Shown: piece by piece, positions 42,663 through 49,836 of the stretch
Layout of the letters: every line of letters begins with the position of its first letter
Position numbering within the stretch: position 1 is the stretch's first letter
NCBI GenBank assembly: GCA_022824925.1
Contig: JAJDYW010000028.1
Location: 1 to 54,644, forward strand
From: Dehalococcoidia bacterium
Lineage (GTDB): Bacteria; Chloroflexota; Dehalococcoidia; Tepidiformales; Tepidiformaceae
Direction of reading: 5' to 3'
DNA: 54,644 nucleotides
Position numbers and translations under genes: made by a program
The notes under the pieces: generated by a model
Seen by the model: only the letters and a program-made list of their open reading frames with translations
Databases searched by the model: none
What the model was told of the DNA's origin: nothing

Positions 42663-43553
42663 ATGGACTACGAGGTCCTCATCTACGAAGTCGAGCGCGG
42701 ACGCGCCCGCATCACGCTCAACCGGCCGGAGAAGCTCAACGCCCTCTCCATCCAGCTCCAGGAGGAGCTCAACCACGCCCTCTGGGAGGCCGACAACGAC
42801 GACCGCGTCCACACGGTCATCCTGCGCGGGGCCGGCCGCGCCTTCAGCGCCGGCTACGACCTCACCCCCCGACCCCTCGCCGAGCGCGATCCCGACGACC
42901 ACACCCGCGAGGGGCGCTCCTTCGACGACGACGCCTGGCGCATGGAGCAGGGTCAGCGCCTGCGCATGGCCATCTTCGACATGCACAAGCCCGTCATCGC
43001 CCAGATCCACGGCTACTGCGTCGCCGGCGGCACCGATGTCGCCCTCCTCTGCGACATGATCATCGCCGCCGAGGACACGCTCATCGGGTTCCCGCCCGCG
43101 CGCGCCCAGGGCGCCCTGCCCAACAACATGTGGCTCTACAACGTGGGGCCCCAGTGGGCCAAGCGGCTCATGCTCTCCGGCGACTTCGTCAGCGGCGCCG
43201 ATGCCGCAAAGATCGGCCTCGTGATGAAGGCCGTCCCCCTCGAGCTGCTGGAACGCGAGGTCGAGACCCTCGCCGACCGCCTCTCCATGATCGACACGGA
43301 GCTGCTCTCCGCGAACAAGCGCATCATCAACATCGGCCTCGAGCTGATGGGCGCGCGCACGCTCCAGCGCCTCGCCACCGAGAACGACGCCCGCGCCCAC
43401 CTCGCCCCCAGCGTGGCCGAGTTCGGCGCCCGTTCCCGCGAACACGGCCTCAAGGCCGCCCTCCAGTGGCGCGACACCAAGTTCGGCGACCAGCGCGCCC
43501 TCGTCGATCGCCCCGAGCTCCGGGATGAACAGGGGTTCTTCGTTGACCCTTAA
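42663..43553 (+). CDS. Enoyl-CoA hydratase/isomerase family protein (copy 2)
   Basis: A 296-residue crotonase-fold enzyme, paralogous to that at 28361-29254. Motifs include ARITLNRPEKLNALS, ILRGAGRAFSAGYDLTP, VIAQIHGYCVAGGTDVALLCDMIIAAEDTLIGFPP, and the shared C-terminal feature EFGARSREHGLKAALQWRD. The catalytic Glu positions cannot be confirmed by eye, so hydratase, isomerase or hydrolase activity is open. An excellent SD (GGGAGG) precedes the ATG. The following membrane protein gene overlaps its 3' end. With the SDR-like and CoA-transferase genes downstream, it suggests an acyl-CoA catabolic cluster. Confidence 0.88.
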   Translation: MDYEVLIYEVERGRARITLNRPEKLNALSIQLQEELNHALWEADNDDRVHTVILRGAGRAFSAGYDLTPRPLAERDPDDHTREGRSFDDDAWRMEQGQRLRMAIFDMHKPVIAQIHGYCVAGGTDVALLCDMIIAAEDTLIGFPPARAQGALPNNMWLYNVGPQWAKRLMLSGDFVSGADAAKIGLVMKAVPLELLEREVETLADRLSMIDTELLSANKRIINIGLELMGARTLQRLATENDARAHLAPSVAEFGARSREHGLKAALQWRDTKFGDQRALVDRPELRDEQGFFVDP

Positions 43554-44157
43554 GGCGACTGCGCTCCTGGCCATCGCCGCCATCTGGGGGGCGTCCGTCA
43601 GCGCGGTCGCCCTGCACGCCGATGCCTGGTGGACGCTCGTCTTCGCCGTCCTCGCGACCGGCGCGGTTGGCTTTCGGCGCAGCGTGGGGCTTGCCCGCGT
43701 GCTCGCCATCGCGGGGATCTGGGGGAGCGCCGCCGCCGTCACCGCCGGCAATGCGGACCACGCCTGGGTCACCGTCTTCGCTTTCCTCGCGACGGGGGCG
43801 GTCGTGTACAGCGCCATGGAGCGCGACGCCTTCCTGTCCGGGCTCGGCATCGCCGTCAGCTGGGCCGCCGCGGCGGTGGCCGTCGTCGCGACCGATGGCG
43901 GCGCCTGGATCACCGTGTTCTCGTTCCTCACCGCCGGCGCCGTCGCCAACATCGGCCGGGGAGGCGGTGGTGGTGTCCTCGCCATCCTTGCCTGGGTTGT
44001 CGCCGCCGCCGCCATCGTCGCCCTCGACGGCCACCACTGGCTCGCCGTGTTCGCGTTCGTCTTCGGCTCGCTCCACTTCGGCGTGCCCGGCGTGAGGTTC
44101 CCGACTCGCTTCGAGTGGGACTTCCGCTCGGACGACCACAGCGAGTCCGTTCGCTAG
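43525..44157 (+). CDS. Membrane protein made of four tandem W-x14-W repeats, unknown
   Basis: About 210 residues with roughly eight short hydrophobic helices. Four consecutive units have a Trp pair spaced exactly 15 apart: W21/W36, W66/W81, W113/W128 and W157/W172 (numbered from the ATG). Each second Trp leads into a W-x-T/A-V-F-A/S-F/V-L sequence, as in AWVTVFAFLATGAV, AWITVFSFLTAGAV and HWLAVFAFVFGSL. The unit is about 45 residues and probably forms a helix pair. A TTG at 43543, preceded by AGGGG, may be the real start. The 5' end overlaps the hydratase gene. I do not recognise the family; an internally duplicated small membrane module is the safest description. Confidence 0.72.
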   Translation: MNRGSSLTLKATALLAIAAIWGASVSAVALHADAWWTLVFAVLATGAVGFRRSVGLARVLAIAGIWGSAAAVTAGNADHAWVTVFAFLATGAVVYSAMERDAFLSGLGIAVSWAAAAVAVVATDGGAWITVFSFLTAGAVANIGRGGGGGVLAILAWVVAAAAIVALDGHHWLAVFAFVFGSLHFGVPGVRFPTRFEWDFRSDDHSESVR

Positions 44158-44166
44158 CATGGGGCC
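44155..44166 (+). promoter_or_regulatory. -10 box of a probable leaderless promoter (small membrane protein)
   Basis: TAGCAT (44155-44160) contains the stop codon of the preceding gene and ends 6 nt before the ATG at 44167. Confidence 0.5.
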
Positions 44167-44388
44167 ATGCCCGAGGCCGAACCCTACGACGACTACGAAG
44201 ACGAGGAGGACGATGTCCTCCTCGGCCCTGACGAGCGCGATCGCGACCTCCTCGACGGCTCCTGGGAGCAGGAGTACTACGCGCGCAGCCAGCGCGCGCC
44301 CCGCGACTGGAACGCGATCGCCGTCGGCATCGCCCTCCTGCTGGTAATGGGCATGATCCTCCCCACCATCCTCTTCGCCCTCCGGTAG
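44167..44388 (+). CDS. Small acidic C-tail-anchored membrane protein, unknown
   Basis: A 73-residue protein. Residues 1-32 are very acidic (EPYDDYEDEEDD...), followed by an amphipathic stretch (GSWEQEYYARSQRAPRDW) and one transmembrane helix at the C-terminus (AIAVGIALLLVMGMILPTILFAL). It would be anchored by its C-terminal helix with the acidic domain in the cytoplasm, if the basic residues before the helix follow the positive-inside rule. The start is supported by TAGCAT 6 nt upstream. Family unknown to me. Confidence 0.75.
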   Translation: MPEAEPYDDYEDEEDDVLLGPDERDRDLLDGSWEQEYYARSQRAPRDWNAIAVGIALLLVMGMILPTILFALR

Positions 44389-44395
44389 CCGCCAC

Positions 44396-44992
44396 ATGCC
44401 CACCGACCAGCTCGCAGGGAAGGTCATCGCCGTCATCGGGGGCGGCGACCCCCACCACCGTGCCGTCTCCGTGGCCGCCGCAGAGGCGGGCGCCTCGGTT
44501 GCCCTAGCAACGTTCAACACGCTCCCGGCCCAGGAGTTCTCGGTGAACTCCGTCGCGAACGAGGTCTGGGCCATCGGCTGCGACCACTTCGCCGAGGTGA
44601 TCGAGGCTTCCGACCCCGACCAGATGGGCGCCTTCGCCCGGAAGACGTGGGACCAGCTTGGCGGTTGCGACGCGATTGCCGTCGTCTCCTCCCTGCCCAC
44701 CCCCTCCCCCGACTCCGCCGTGGAGGAGAAGCGCGCCTTCGCCGGGCGCCACCGCACGCCCCTCCTCGCCGCCCAGGCGTTCGGGCAGCTCATGCGCGAC
44801 CAGGGGAGCGGCGCCGTCATCTTCGTCGCCCCGGAACGCGATCCCGCCGACGAGAAGGCCCTCAACGCCGCCCTCGCCGCCCACCTCGGTGCGGGCGGAC
44901 CCCGCATCACCGTGATCGGGCGCGACGCTCCCGCCCCGGACGCCGCCGCCGCCGCCGCCCTCGCCCTCCTGTCCCCCGAGGCAGCACCGTGA
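44396..44992 (+). CDS. SDR-like Rossmann-fold protein, degenerate
   Basis: A 198-residue protein resembling a shortened short-chain dehydrogenase/reductase. Its N-terminus GKVIAVIGGGDPHHRAVSVAAAEAGASVALATF matches the SDR dinucleotide-binding region, but GGGDPHHR replaces TGxxxGxG. No YxxxK catalytic pair is visible: the region that should carry it reads [48 protein letters not shown] corresponds to the later strand. It is probably not an active oxidoreductase and may bind a nucleotide or act as a partner. It is coupled to the CoA transferase by a GTGA overlap. Confidence 0.65.
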   Translation: MPTDQLAGKVIAVIGGGDPHHRAVSVAAAEAGASVALATFNTLPAQEFSVNSVANEVWAIGCDHFAEVIEASDPDQMGAFARKTWDQLGGCDAIAVVSSLPTPSPDSAVEEKRAFAGRHRTPLLAAQAFGQLMRDQGSGAVIFVAPERDPADEKALNAALAAHLGAGGPRITVIGRDAPAPDAAAAAALALLSPEAAP

Positions 44993-47400
44993 CGGATCCC
45001 GCCCCCGCCTCCGCGCCCGCCCTGGCCCCGCCGCCCCTGGCCGACGTCGTCGTGCTCGAGCTCGCCACGGGCGTAGCCGGCCCCTACTGTGGCCGCCTGC
45101 TCGCCGACCTGGGCGCGCAGGTGATCAAGGTCGAGCCGCCCGGGGGCGATCCCGCTCGCGCCGAACCGCCGCTTGTTGGTGGCGAAAGTGCCTTCTTCGC
45201 GTGGCTGGCGGCGGGCAAGCTCAGCGTAACCCTTCCCCTCGACGACCCCCGCATCGAGCAGCTCGCCGCCCACGCCGACATCGTGGTGCACAGCGAGCGC
45301 GGCGAGGTCGCCGAGCGCCTTGAAGCGCGTCTCGCCGCCGCCGGCGAGCGCGCCGTTGTGCTCTCGCTCTCGCCGTACGGCCGCAGCGGCGGGAAGGCGG
45401 ACTGGCAGTCGACCTCGTTCACCGAGTACGCGACGGGCGGCTACCACTACTTCGGCGGCGACCCCGAACGTGAACCGCTCGCCCTGCCCGGCCACCAGGT
45501 GCCGTTTCACGCCGGCCTGCACGGAGCCGTCGCGGTGCTCGCCGGGCTCTGGCGCGCCCGCGGGCAGGGACGCGGCCAGCGCATCGAGGTCTCCCACCAG
45601 GAGGCCATCCTCAACGACCACGCCTGGCTCACGACTATCTGGACCCACCAGGGCGTCGTGCAGAGCCGCACCGGCAGCATCTTCGTGCCCTGCGCCGATG
45701 GCTTCGTCTTCCTCTTCAACCTCGCGCCGTATCCCAACCTCTTCATCCTCATGGAGCGCTTCGACCTGCTCGAGGACGAGTCCCTGCAGCAACCGCTCGT
45801 GTGGACCGAGCGCTTCGGCGAAGTGCTCGAAGCCTTCGGGGAGTGGACCAGGACCCGCACGAAGCAGGAGATCTACCACGCCGCCCAGGAGCTCCGCATC
45901 GCCGTCACGCCCGTGAACACGATGGCCGACGTCGCCGCCAGCGAGCAGCTCGCGGCCCGCGACTGGTTCGGCGCCCTCCGCACCGGCGATCGCGATCTCC
46001 TCGCGCCCGGCCTCCCCTACCAGCTCCCCGGCACCGCCCTCGACGCCGCCACGACCGCCGCCGCCCCCGGGGAGCACACCGAAGCCGTCCTCGGTGACGA
46101 CTTCGCCTGGGCGAACGCCGAGGTCGCCCCGCCCCCGGCCGCCTCCCCCACCGGCCAGGGACCGCTGGCGGGACTGCGCGTCATCGAGGTCACCGCCAAC
46201 TGGGCGGGACCCATCGCCGGCCGCCACCTCGCCGACCTGGGCGCCGACGTCATCAAGGTCGAGCTGCACACGAAGCCCGCCACCCGCACCCTCGCCTGGG
46301 TTCCCGCCGACATCTGGCCCGACCACTACCACCGCGCCGGCTACTTCAACAAGCTCAATCGCAACAAGCGCGCCATCTGCCTGAACCTCGCCACCGACGA
46401 GGGACGCGCCGTCTTCTTCGAGCTGGTGAAGCGCGCCGATGTCGTCCTCGAGAACAACGCCGCCAGGGTCATGACGCAGCTCGGCGCCGGCTACGACGTC
46501 CTCAGCGAGGTGAACCCCGGCCTCGTGATGTGCTCGATGGCGGGCTTCGGCGCCACCGGCCCCGAGCGCAACTACTCCGCCTACGGCAGCAACATCGAGG
46601 CCATGAGCGGCCTCGCCAGCGTTCTCGGCTACGGCCCCGGCGAGTACTTCGGCACGGGCAGCTACTACGCCGACCCCGTCACCGGGAATCACGGTGCCGT
46701 CGCCATCCTCGCCGCTCTCCACGGGCGCCGCGCGACCGGGCGCGGCCGCTGGATCGACATGTCCCTGTTCGAGGCCGTCCTCCCCTTCTTCGGCCAGGAG
46801 CTGCTGACGTACGCCGTCACCGGCGAGGCGCCCGAGCCCGCCGGGAACGCCTCGCCCGTGCACGCCCCCCAGGGCGTCTATCCCTGCGCCGGCGAGGACA
46901 ACTGGCTCGCCCTCACCGTCCGCGACGAGCCTGACTTCGCCGCCCTCGCCCGGGTCATCGGGGAGCCCGGGCTTGCTGCCGGCGGGGCTTGCGACTCGGT
47001 CGAGGCCCGCCGCGCCAACGCCGCCGCCATCGATGCCGCCATCGCCGGGTGGTCGCGCGAGCAGACCATGACCGCCGCCGCCGCGGCCCTCCAGGCGGCA
47101 GGGGTTCCCGCCGCCCCCGTGATGCCCAACTGGCTCGTCGTGAGCGATAACCACCTCAACGATCGCGGCTACTTCGTGCCCGTGCGCCACCCCGTGGCGG
47201 GGACGCACGTCTTCCCCGGCTTCCCCTGGCGCTTCTCGGAGACGCCCGGCGCCATCACGCGCCCGGCCCCCCTCTTCGCCGAGCACAACCGGGAGGTCTT
47301 CGCCGGGCTCCTCGGCATGAGCGACGCCGCCATCGCCGCCCTCTACGCCGCCGATGCCACCCACGACGATCCCCGGTACGCCGCCGGGCCGAGCCTCTGA
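44989..47400 (+). CDS. CoA-transferase family III (CaiB/BaiF) protein with two tandem domains
   Basis: An 803-residue protein made of two full CaiB/BaiF domains. Each begins with the family strand: VVVLELATGVAGPYCGRLLADLGAQVIKVE (~20) and LRVIEVTANWAGPIAGRHLADLGADVIKVE (~393). The second domain keeps the expected catalytic Asp (D562, in GSYYADPVTGNHGAVAIL). In the first, the corresponding segment reads HQVPFHAGLHGAVAVL with no Asp, so half of this fusion may be structural. Family III enzymes move CoA between carboxylic acids through an aspartyl-CoA anhydride, normally as interlocked dimers; a fused pseudo-dimer fits. GTG start, overlapping the SDR-like gene. The substrate is unknown. Confidence 0.88.
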   Translation: MTDPAPASAPALAPPPLADVVVLELATGVAGPYCGRLLADLGAQVIKVEPPGGDPARAEPPLVGGESAFFAWLAAGKLSVTLPLDDPRIEQLAAHADIVVHSERGEVAERLEARLAAAGERAVVLSLSPYGRSGGKADWQSTSFTEYATGGYHYFGGDPEREPLALPGHQVPFHAGLHGAVAVLAGLWRARGQGRGQRIEVSHQEAILNDHAWLTTIWTHQGVVQSRTGSIFVPCADGFVFLFNLAPYPNLFILMERFDLLEDESLQQPLVWTERFGEVLEAFGEWTRTRTKQEIYHAAQELRIAVTPVNTMADVAASEQLAARDWFGALRTGDRDLLAPGLPYQLPGTALDAATTAAAPGEHTEAVLGDDFAWANAEVAPPPAASPTGQGPLAGLRVIEVTANWAGPIAGRHLADLGADVIKVELHTKPATRTLAWVPADIWPDHYHRAGYFNKLNRNKRAICLNLATDEGRAVFFELVKRADVVLENNAARVMTQLGAGYDVLSEVNPGLVMCSMAGFGATGPERNYSAYGSNIEAMSGLASVLGYGPGEYFGTGSYYADPVTGNHGAVAILAALHGRRATGRGRWIDMSLFEAVLPFFGQELLTYAVTGEAPEPAGNASPVHAPQGVYPCAGEDNWLALTVRDEPDFAALARVIGEPGLAAGGACDSVEARRANAAAIDAAIAGWSREQTMTAAAAALQAAGVPAAPVMPNWLVVSDNHLNDRGYFVPVRHPVAGTHVFPGFPWRFSETPGAITRPAPLFAEHNREVFAGLLGMSDAAIAALYAADATHDDPRYAAGPSL

Positions 47401-47732
47401 TGGCCGCCGTCCTCGTCCTCCTGCCCGCCGGCGCTGCCCCGTCCGCGCTCCCCGACGGCGTCGAGGTGCGCACCTGCGCGACCCCTGCCGAGGCCGTCGC
47501 CGCCCTCGCCGCCGCCACCGGCGACGTCGTGCTCTGCGTCGATGGCCTCGGGGGCGCGGCGGAGATCGCGGAGGCGGTTGCATCCGTTCGCGGCTCCGTC
47601 ATCCAGGTCGAGCAGGATGCGTGGGATGGCGAGGCGCACTCACCCGTGAGCGCGGCCTGCCGGGGCGTGGTCGCGGGCTTCGGGGTCGCCGGCGTGGTCG
47701 CCGCCGTCGCGCTCCTGGGAGACGGCGCCTAG
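47400..47732 (+). CDS. Small conserved-looking protein, unknown
   Basis: A 110-residue product starting at an ATG that shares its first base with the preceding TGA (TGATG), so it is coupled to the CoA transferase. The composition is Ala/Val-rich, with a predicted alpha/beta pattern: VLVLLPAG, VEVRTCATPAEAVAALAAA, DVVLCVDGLGGAAEIAEAV, SVIQVE. A hydrophobic C-terminal helix (GVVAGFGVAGVVAAVALLG) could be a membrane or glycine-packed helix. It looks like a truncated Rossmann-type subunit, possibly related to SDR-like neighbours. I do not recognise a family. Confidence 0.6.
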   Translation: MAAVLVLLPAGAAPSALPDGVEVRTCATPAEAVAALAAATGDVVLCVDGLGGAAEIAEAVASVRGSVIQVEQDAWDGEAHSPVSAACRGVVAGFGVAGVVAAVALLGDGA

Positions 47733-49051
47733 CCGGCCCTCAGCAGGTTCGCAACGGCCGCATCCTCGCTCGCGAGGGACCGTCCCCGTTCCGCCAGACC
47801 CTTGATCGTGCTGCGGCTGCGTCCCCCGAGGAGCGCCCCGATCTCGCTGTAGCTGGCGCCGCGGGCCTGCAGCGCCGCCGCCGCCACCGCCCGCGCCCGC
47901 GAGGGCCTCGCCGCCCGGCTCCGCCCCTCCACCTCCCCCACCGTGAGGGCGAAGTGCCCCGCCACCCGCTCGGTGACCGCCTTCGCGGTCTCTTCGCCCC
48001 GGTCGTGCAGGGCGAGCGCGCCCAGCTCCGCCGCCAGCCGCAGCTCGCTCAGGAGCCCCCGGCGCTGCAGGCCGACCGCCGCGTGCACCCCCGCCAGGAT
48101 CGACCGCACCGATCCCGACCCCCCCGCCAGCCGATCGAGGCACCACGCCGGCAGCGCGACCCGCAGCTCCCGCAGGCGTTGCTCGATGAAGGCGCGTCGC
48201 TCCGGCCCCGCGAACGGCTCGACGCTCGTGACGATGCCCGCTTCCAGCCGCGAGCAGAGCCGTTCCGGCAGCCCCAGGTCGCGCGGACGCAGCTCGCTCC
48301 CCACGGCCGCCCCTCCGCCCGCGTGCGTGACCGCGTCGAGCGTGTGCACCAGCTCCCGCAGCGTGCCCGTCTTCCCCGCGAGGTCGTGCAGGTCGTCGAT
48401 GATCAGCAGGTGCACCCGCCGGATCTCGTCCTGGAAAGCCTCGACGGTGCCTTCCCGCAGCGCGCGCTGGTAGTGCGTTGTGAAGGCCTCCCCGCTCAGG
48501 CAGGCGACCCGCCGGCCCTGCCCCCTCGCCAGCGCCGCCAGCCCGTGCAGGAGGTGCGTCTTCCCCGCCCCCGGGGGCCCGTGGACGACCACCGGGCTGA
48601 TCGCCGGCTCCCCCTCCTCCACGAGGCTCAGACAGCTCCCGAGCGCGAGCGCGCTCCCCTCCGAGCGGAAGTACCGCGCCAGCGTGAACGCGCCGTTCAC
48701 CTGTCCCAGCACATGCGCCTGCGTAGGAGGAGGCCCCGCGGCTCTTGCGTCGGCGCCGGCCGGTTTCGCCTCCCCGTCCGTCCCCGGCGCCACGAACCGC
48801 ACCGGCATCCCCTCTTCCGTGAGGGCGCCGAGGCAGCGTTCGACGATGGGGACCAGGTTCTCGTTGAGCCAGTCGGCGCGGAAGGCCGAGCGCGCTTCGA
48901 CCAGGAGCTCGCCGCCGCGCAGCCCCCGGGCGGTCGTGCCCGCCAGCCACGTCTCGAAGTTCGCGCGGCTCACTTCGAGCTCCAGCCGCCCGAGCACGGC
49001 CTGCCAGGTGCGCCTCAGCGCTTCCGGTGAACGATTGCCATGGCCTGGCAC
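47729..49051 (-). CDS. dnaA: DnaA-family replication initiator, divergent
   Basis: A 440-residue protein with DnaA layout. Domain I is WQAVLGRLELEVSRANFETWL...WLNENLVPIVERCL (~16-75), followed by a short linker. The AAA+ domain has Walker A GPPGAGKTHLLHG (~158-170) and Walker B LLIIDDLHDL (~215-224). Domain IV ends with YSEIGALLGGRSRSTIKGL, against the usual YSEIGxxFGGRDHSTVxxA. The DH of that DNA-contact signature is replaced by SR, so box recognition may differ. The GTG start lacks an SD. No dnaN, gyrB or DnaA-box cluster is adjacent. It may be the sole DnaA or a paralogue. Confidence 0.82.
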   Translation of the reverse strand: MPGHGNRSPEALRRTWQAVLGRLELEVSRANFETWLAGTTARGLRGGELLVEARSAFRADWLNENLVPIVERCLGALTEEGMPVRFVAPGTDGEAKPAGADARAAGPPPTQAHVLGQVNGAFTLARYFRSEGSALALGSCLSLVEEGEPAISPVVVHGPPGAGKTHLLHGLAALARGQGRRVACLSGEAFTTHYQRALREGTVEAFQDEIRRVHLLIIDDLHDLAGKTGTLRELVHTLDAVTHAGGGAAVGSELRPRDLGLPERLCSRLEAGIVTSVEPFAGPERRAFIEQRLRELRVALPAWCLDRLAGGSGSVRSILAGVHAAVGLQRRGLLSELRLAAELGALALHDRGEETAKAVTERVAGHFALTVGEVEGRSRAARPSRARAVAAAALQARGASYSEIGALLGGRSRSTIKGLAERGRSLASEDAAVANLLRAG

Positions 49052-49277
49052 TGACGCGCGCGCTCCCTCCGCGGGAACGCTCGCGCGCTCCCGGCCGCCT
49101 CTCCGTCGGTGGTGTTCGTCGTGGTGTCGCGGCCCTCCGGCGCGACCACCAGAGGCTAGCGTCCGGCCCGAGATCGCGGCAACCGCTTTCGGCGGCGCGC
49201 GCTCTTTCGTTAACGGATGTTTGACGGCCCGATCCCGCTTATGGTCTCGCTCCCCCCGCTCCCGTGAACGGCGTGCA

Positions 49278-49305
49278 TTGACGCGCGTTGCCCTGCCGCT
49301 AGACT
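49278..49305 (+). promoter_or_regulatory. Promoter of the MerR-family gene
   Basis: TTGACG (49278-49283), a 16-bp spacer and TAGACT (49300-49305). The start would be near 49312, leaving a leader of about 6 nt before the ATG at 49318. A normal-length spacer, not the 19-20 bp of MerR-activated promoters, suggests this promoter is not itself MerR-twisted. Confidence 0.65.
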
Positions 49306-49317
49306 AGCCGAAGGGTC

Positions 49318-49782
49318 ATGGACCGCGAGGAAGGCTATCTCCAGATCGGCGAAGCGGCCGAACGCTCGGGCCTCACGCAGCGCACCCTGCGCTACTACGA
49401 GGAGCGCGGCCTCCTGCCGCCACCGGGCCGCATGGATGGCGGCTTCCGCCTCTACTCGCAGGACGACATGGAGCGCATCGAGCGCGTGAAGGAGCTCAAG
49501 GAGCTCCTCGGCTTCTCCCTCGCCGACATCAAGGAGATGCTCGAGGCGGAGGACGTGCGCATGCAGATCCGCGCCGGATGGAACCGGGACGATGAGGCCG
49601 AGGAGAAGGCCAAGAAGATCCGCATCGCCCGCGAGGTCACCCTCCGCCAGATCGCTCTCCTCGATCAGAAGGCCGAGAAGATGGAGAAGATGCGCGTCCA
49701 GCTCGCCGAGCGCCTTGCCCGGCACGAGGAGCTTCTCCGCCGCTTTACCGAGGCCGCCCCGCCCGTCGCCGCCGGCGACTGA
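49318..49782 (+). CDS. MerR-family transcriptional regulator
   Basis: A 154-residue regulator. The N-terminal winged helix is intact: YLQIGEAAERSGLTQRTLRYYEERGLLPPPGRMDGGFRLYSQDDMERIERVKELKELLGFSLADIKEML. A long dimerisation helix follows (EEKAKKIRIAREVTLRQIALLDQKAEKMEKMRVQLAERLARHEELL). There are no Cys residues in the effector region, so it is not a mercury/copper/zinc or SoxR-type sensor. The ligand is unknown. It is driven by the promoter at 49278-49305; the divergent dnaA-like gene starts 266 bp away, so it could regulate either side. Confidence 0.9.
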   Translation: MDREEGYLQIGEAAERSGLTQRTLRYYEERGLLPPPGRMDGGFRLYSQDDMERIERVKELKELLGFSLADIKEMLEAEDVRMQIRAGWNRDDEAEEKAKKIRIAREVTLRQIALLDQKAEKMEKMRVQLAERLARHEELLRRFTEAAPPVAAGD

Positions 49783-49823
49783 ACGTTCGGCTCACCGGGG
49801 CACAACGAAAGCCGGCGGACCGT

Positions 49824-49836
49824 TAAGCTATCGGCC
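49824..49836 (+). promoter_or_regulatory. -10 box of a probable leaderless promoter (moaA)
   Basis: TAAGCT (49824-49829) ends 7 nt before the ATG at 49837. Confidence 0.45.

Noticed and set aside
43450..47583. Minus-strand open frame of about 1377 codons opposite the hydratase-to-CoA-transferase cluster
   Set aside because: It spans six plus-strand genes with proper starts and overlaps; the frame itself is Gly/Ala/Arg-rich without motifs.
49052..49317. Chromosomal origin next to the DnaA-like gene
   Set aside because: I found no copy of a TTATCCACA-like box and no clear AT-rich unwinding element; the neighbours are not typical origin genes.
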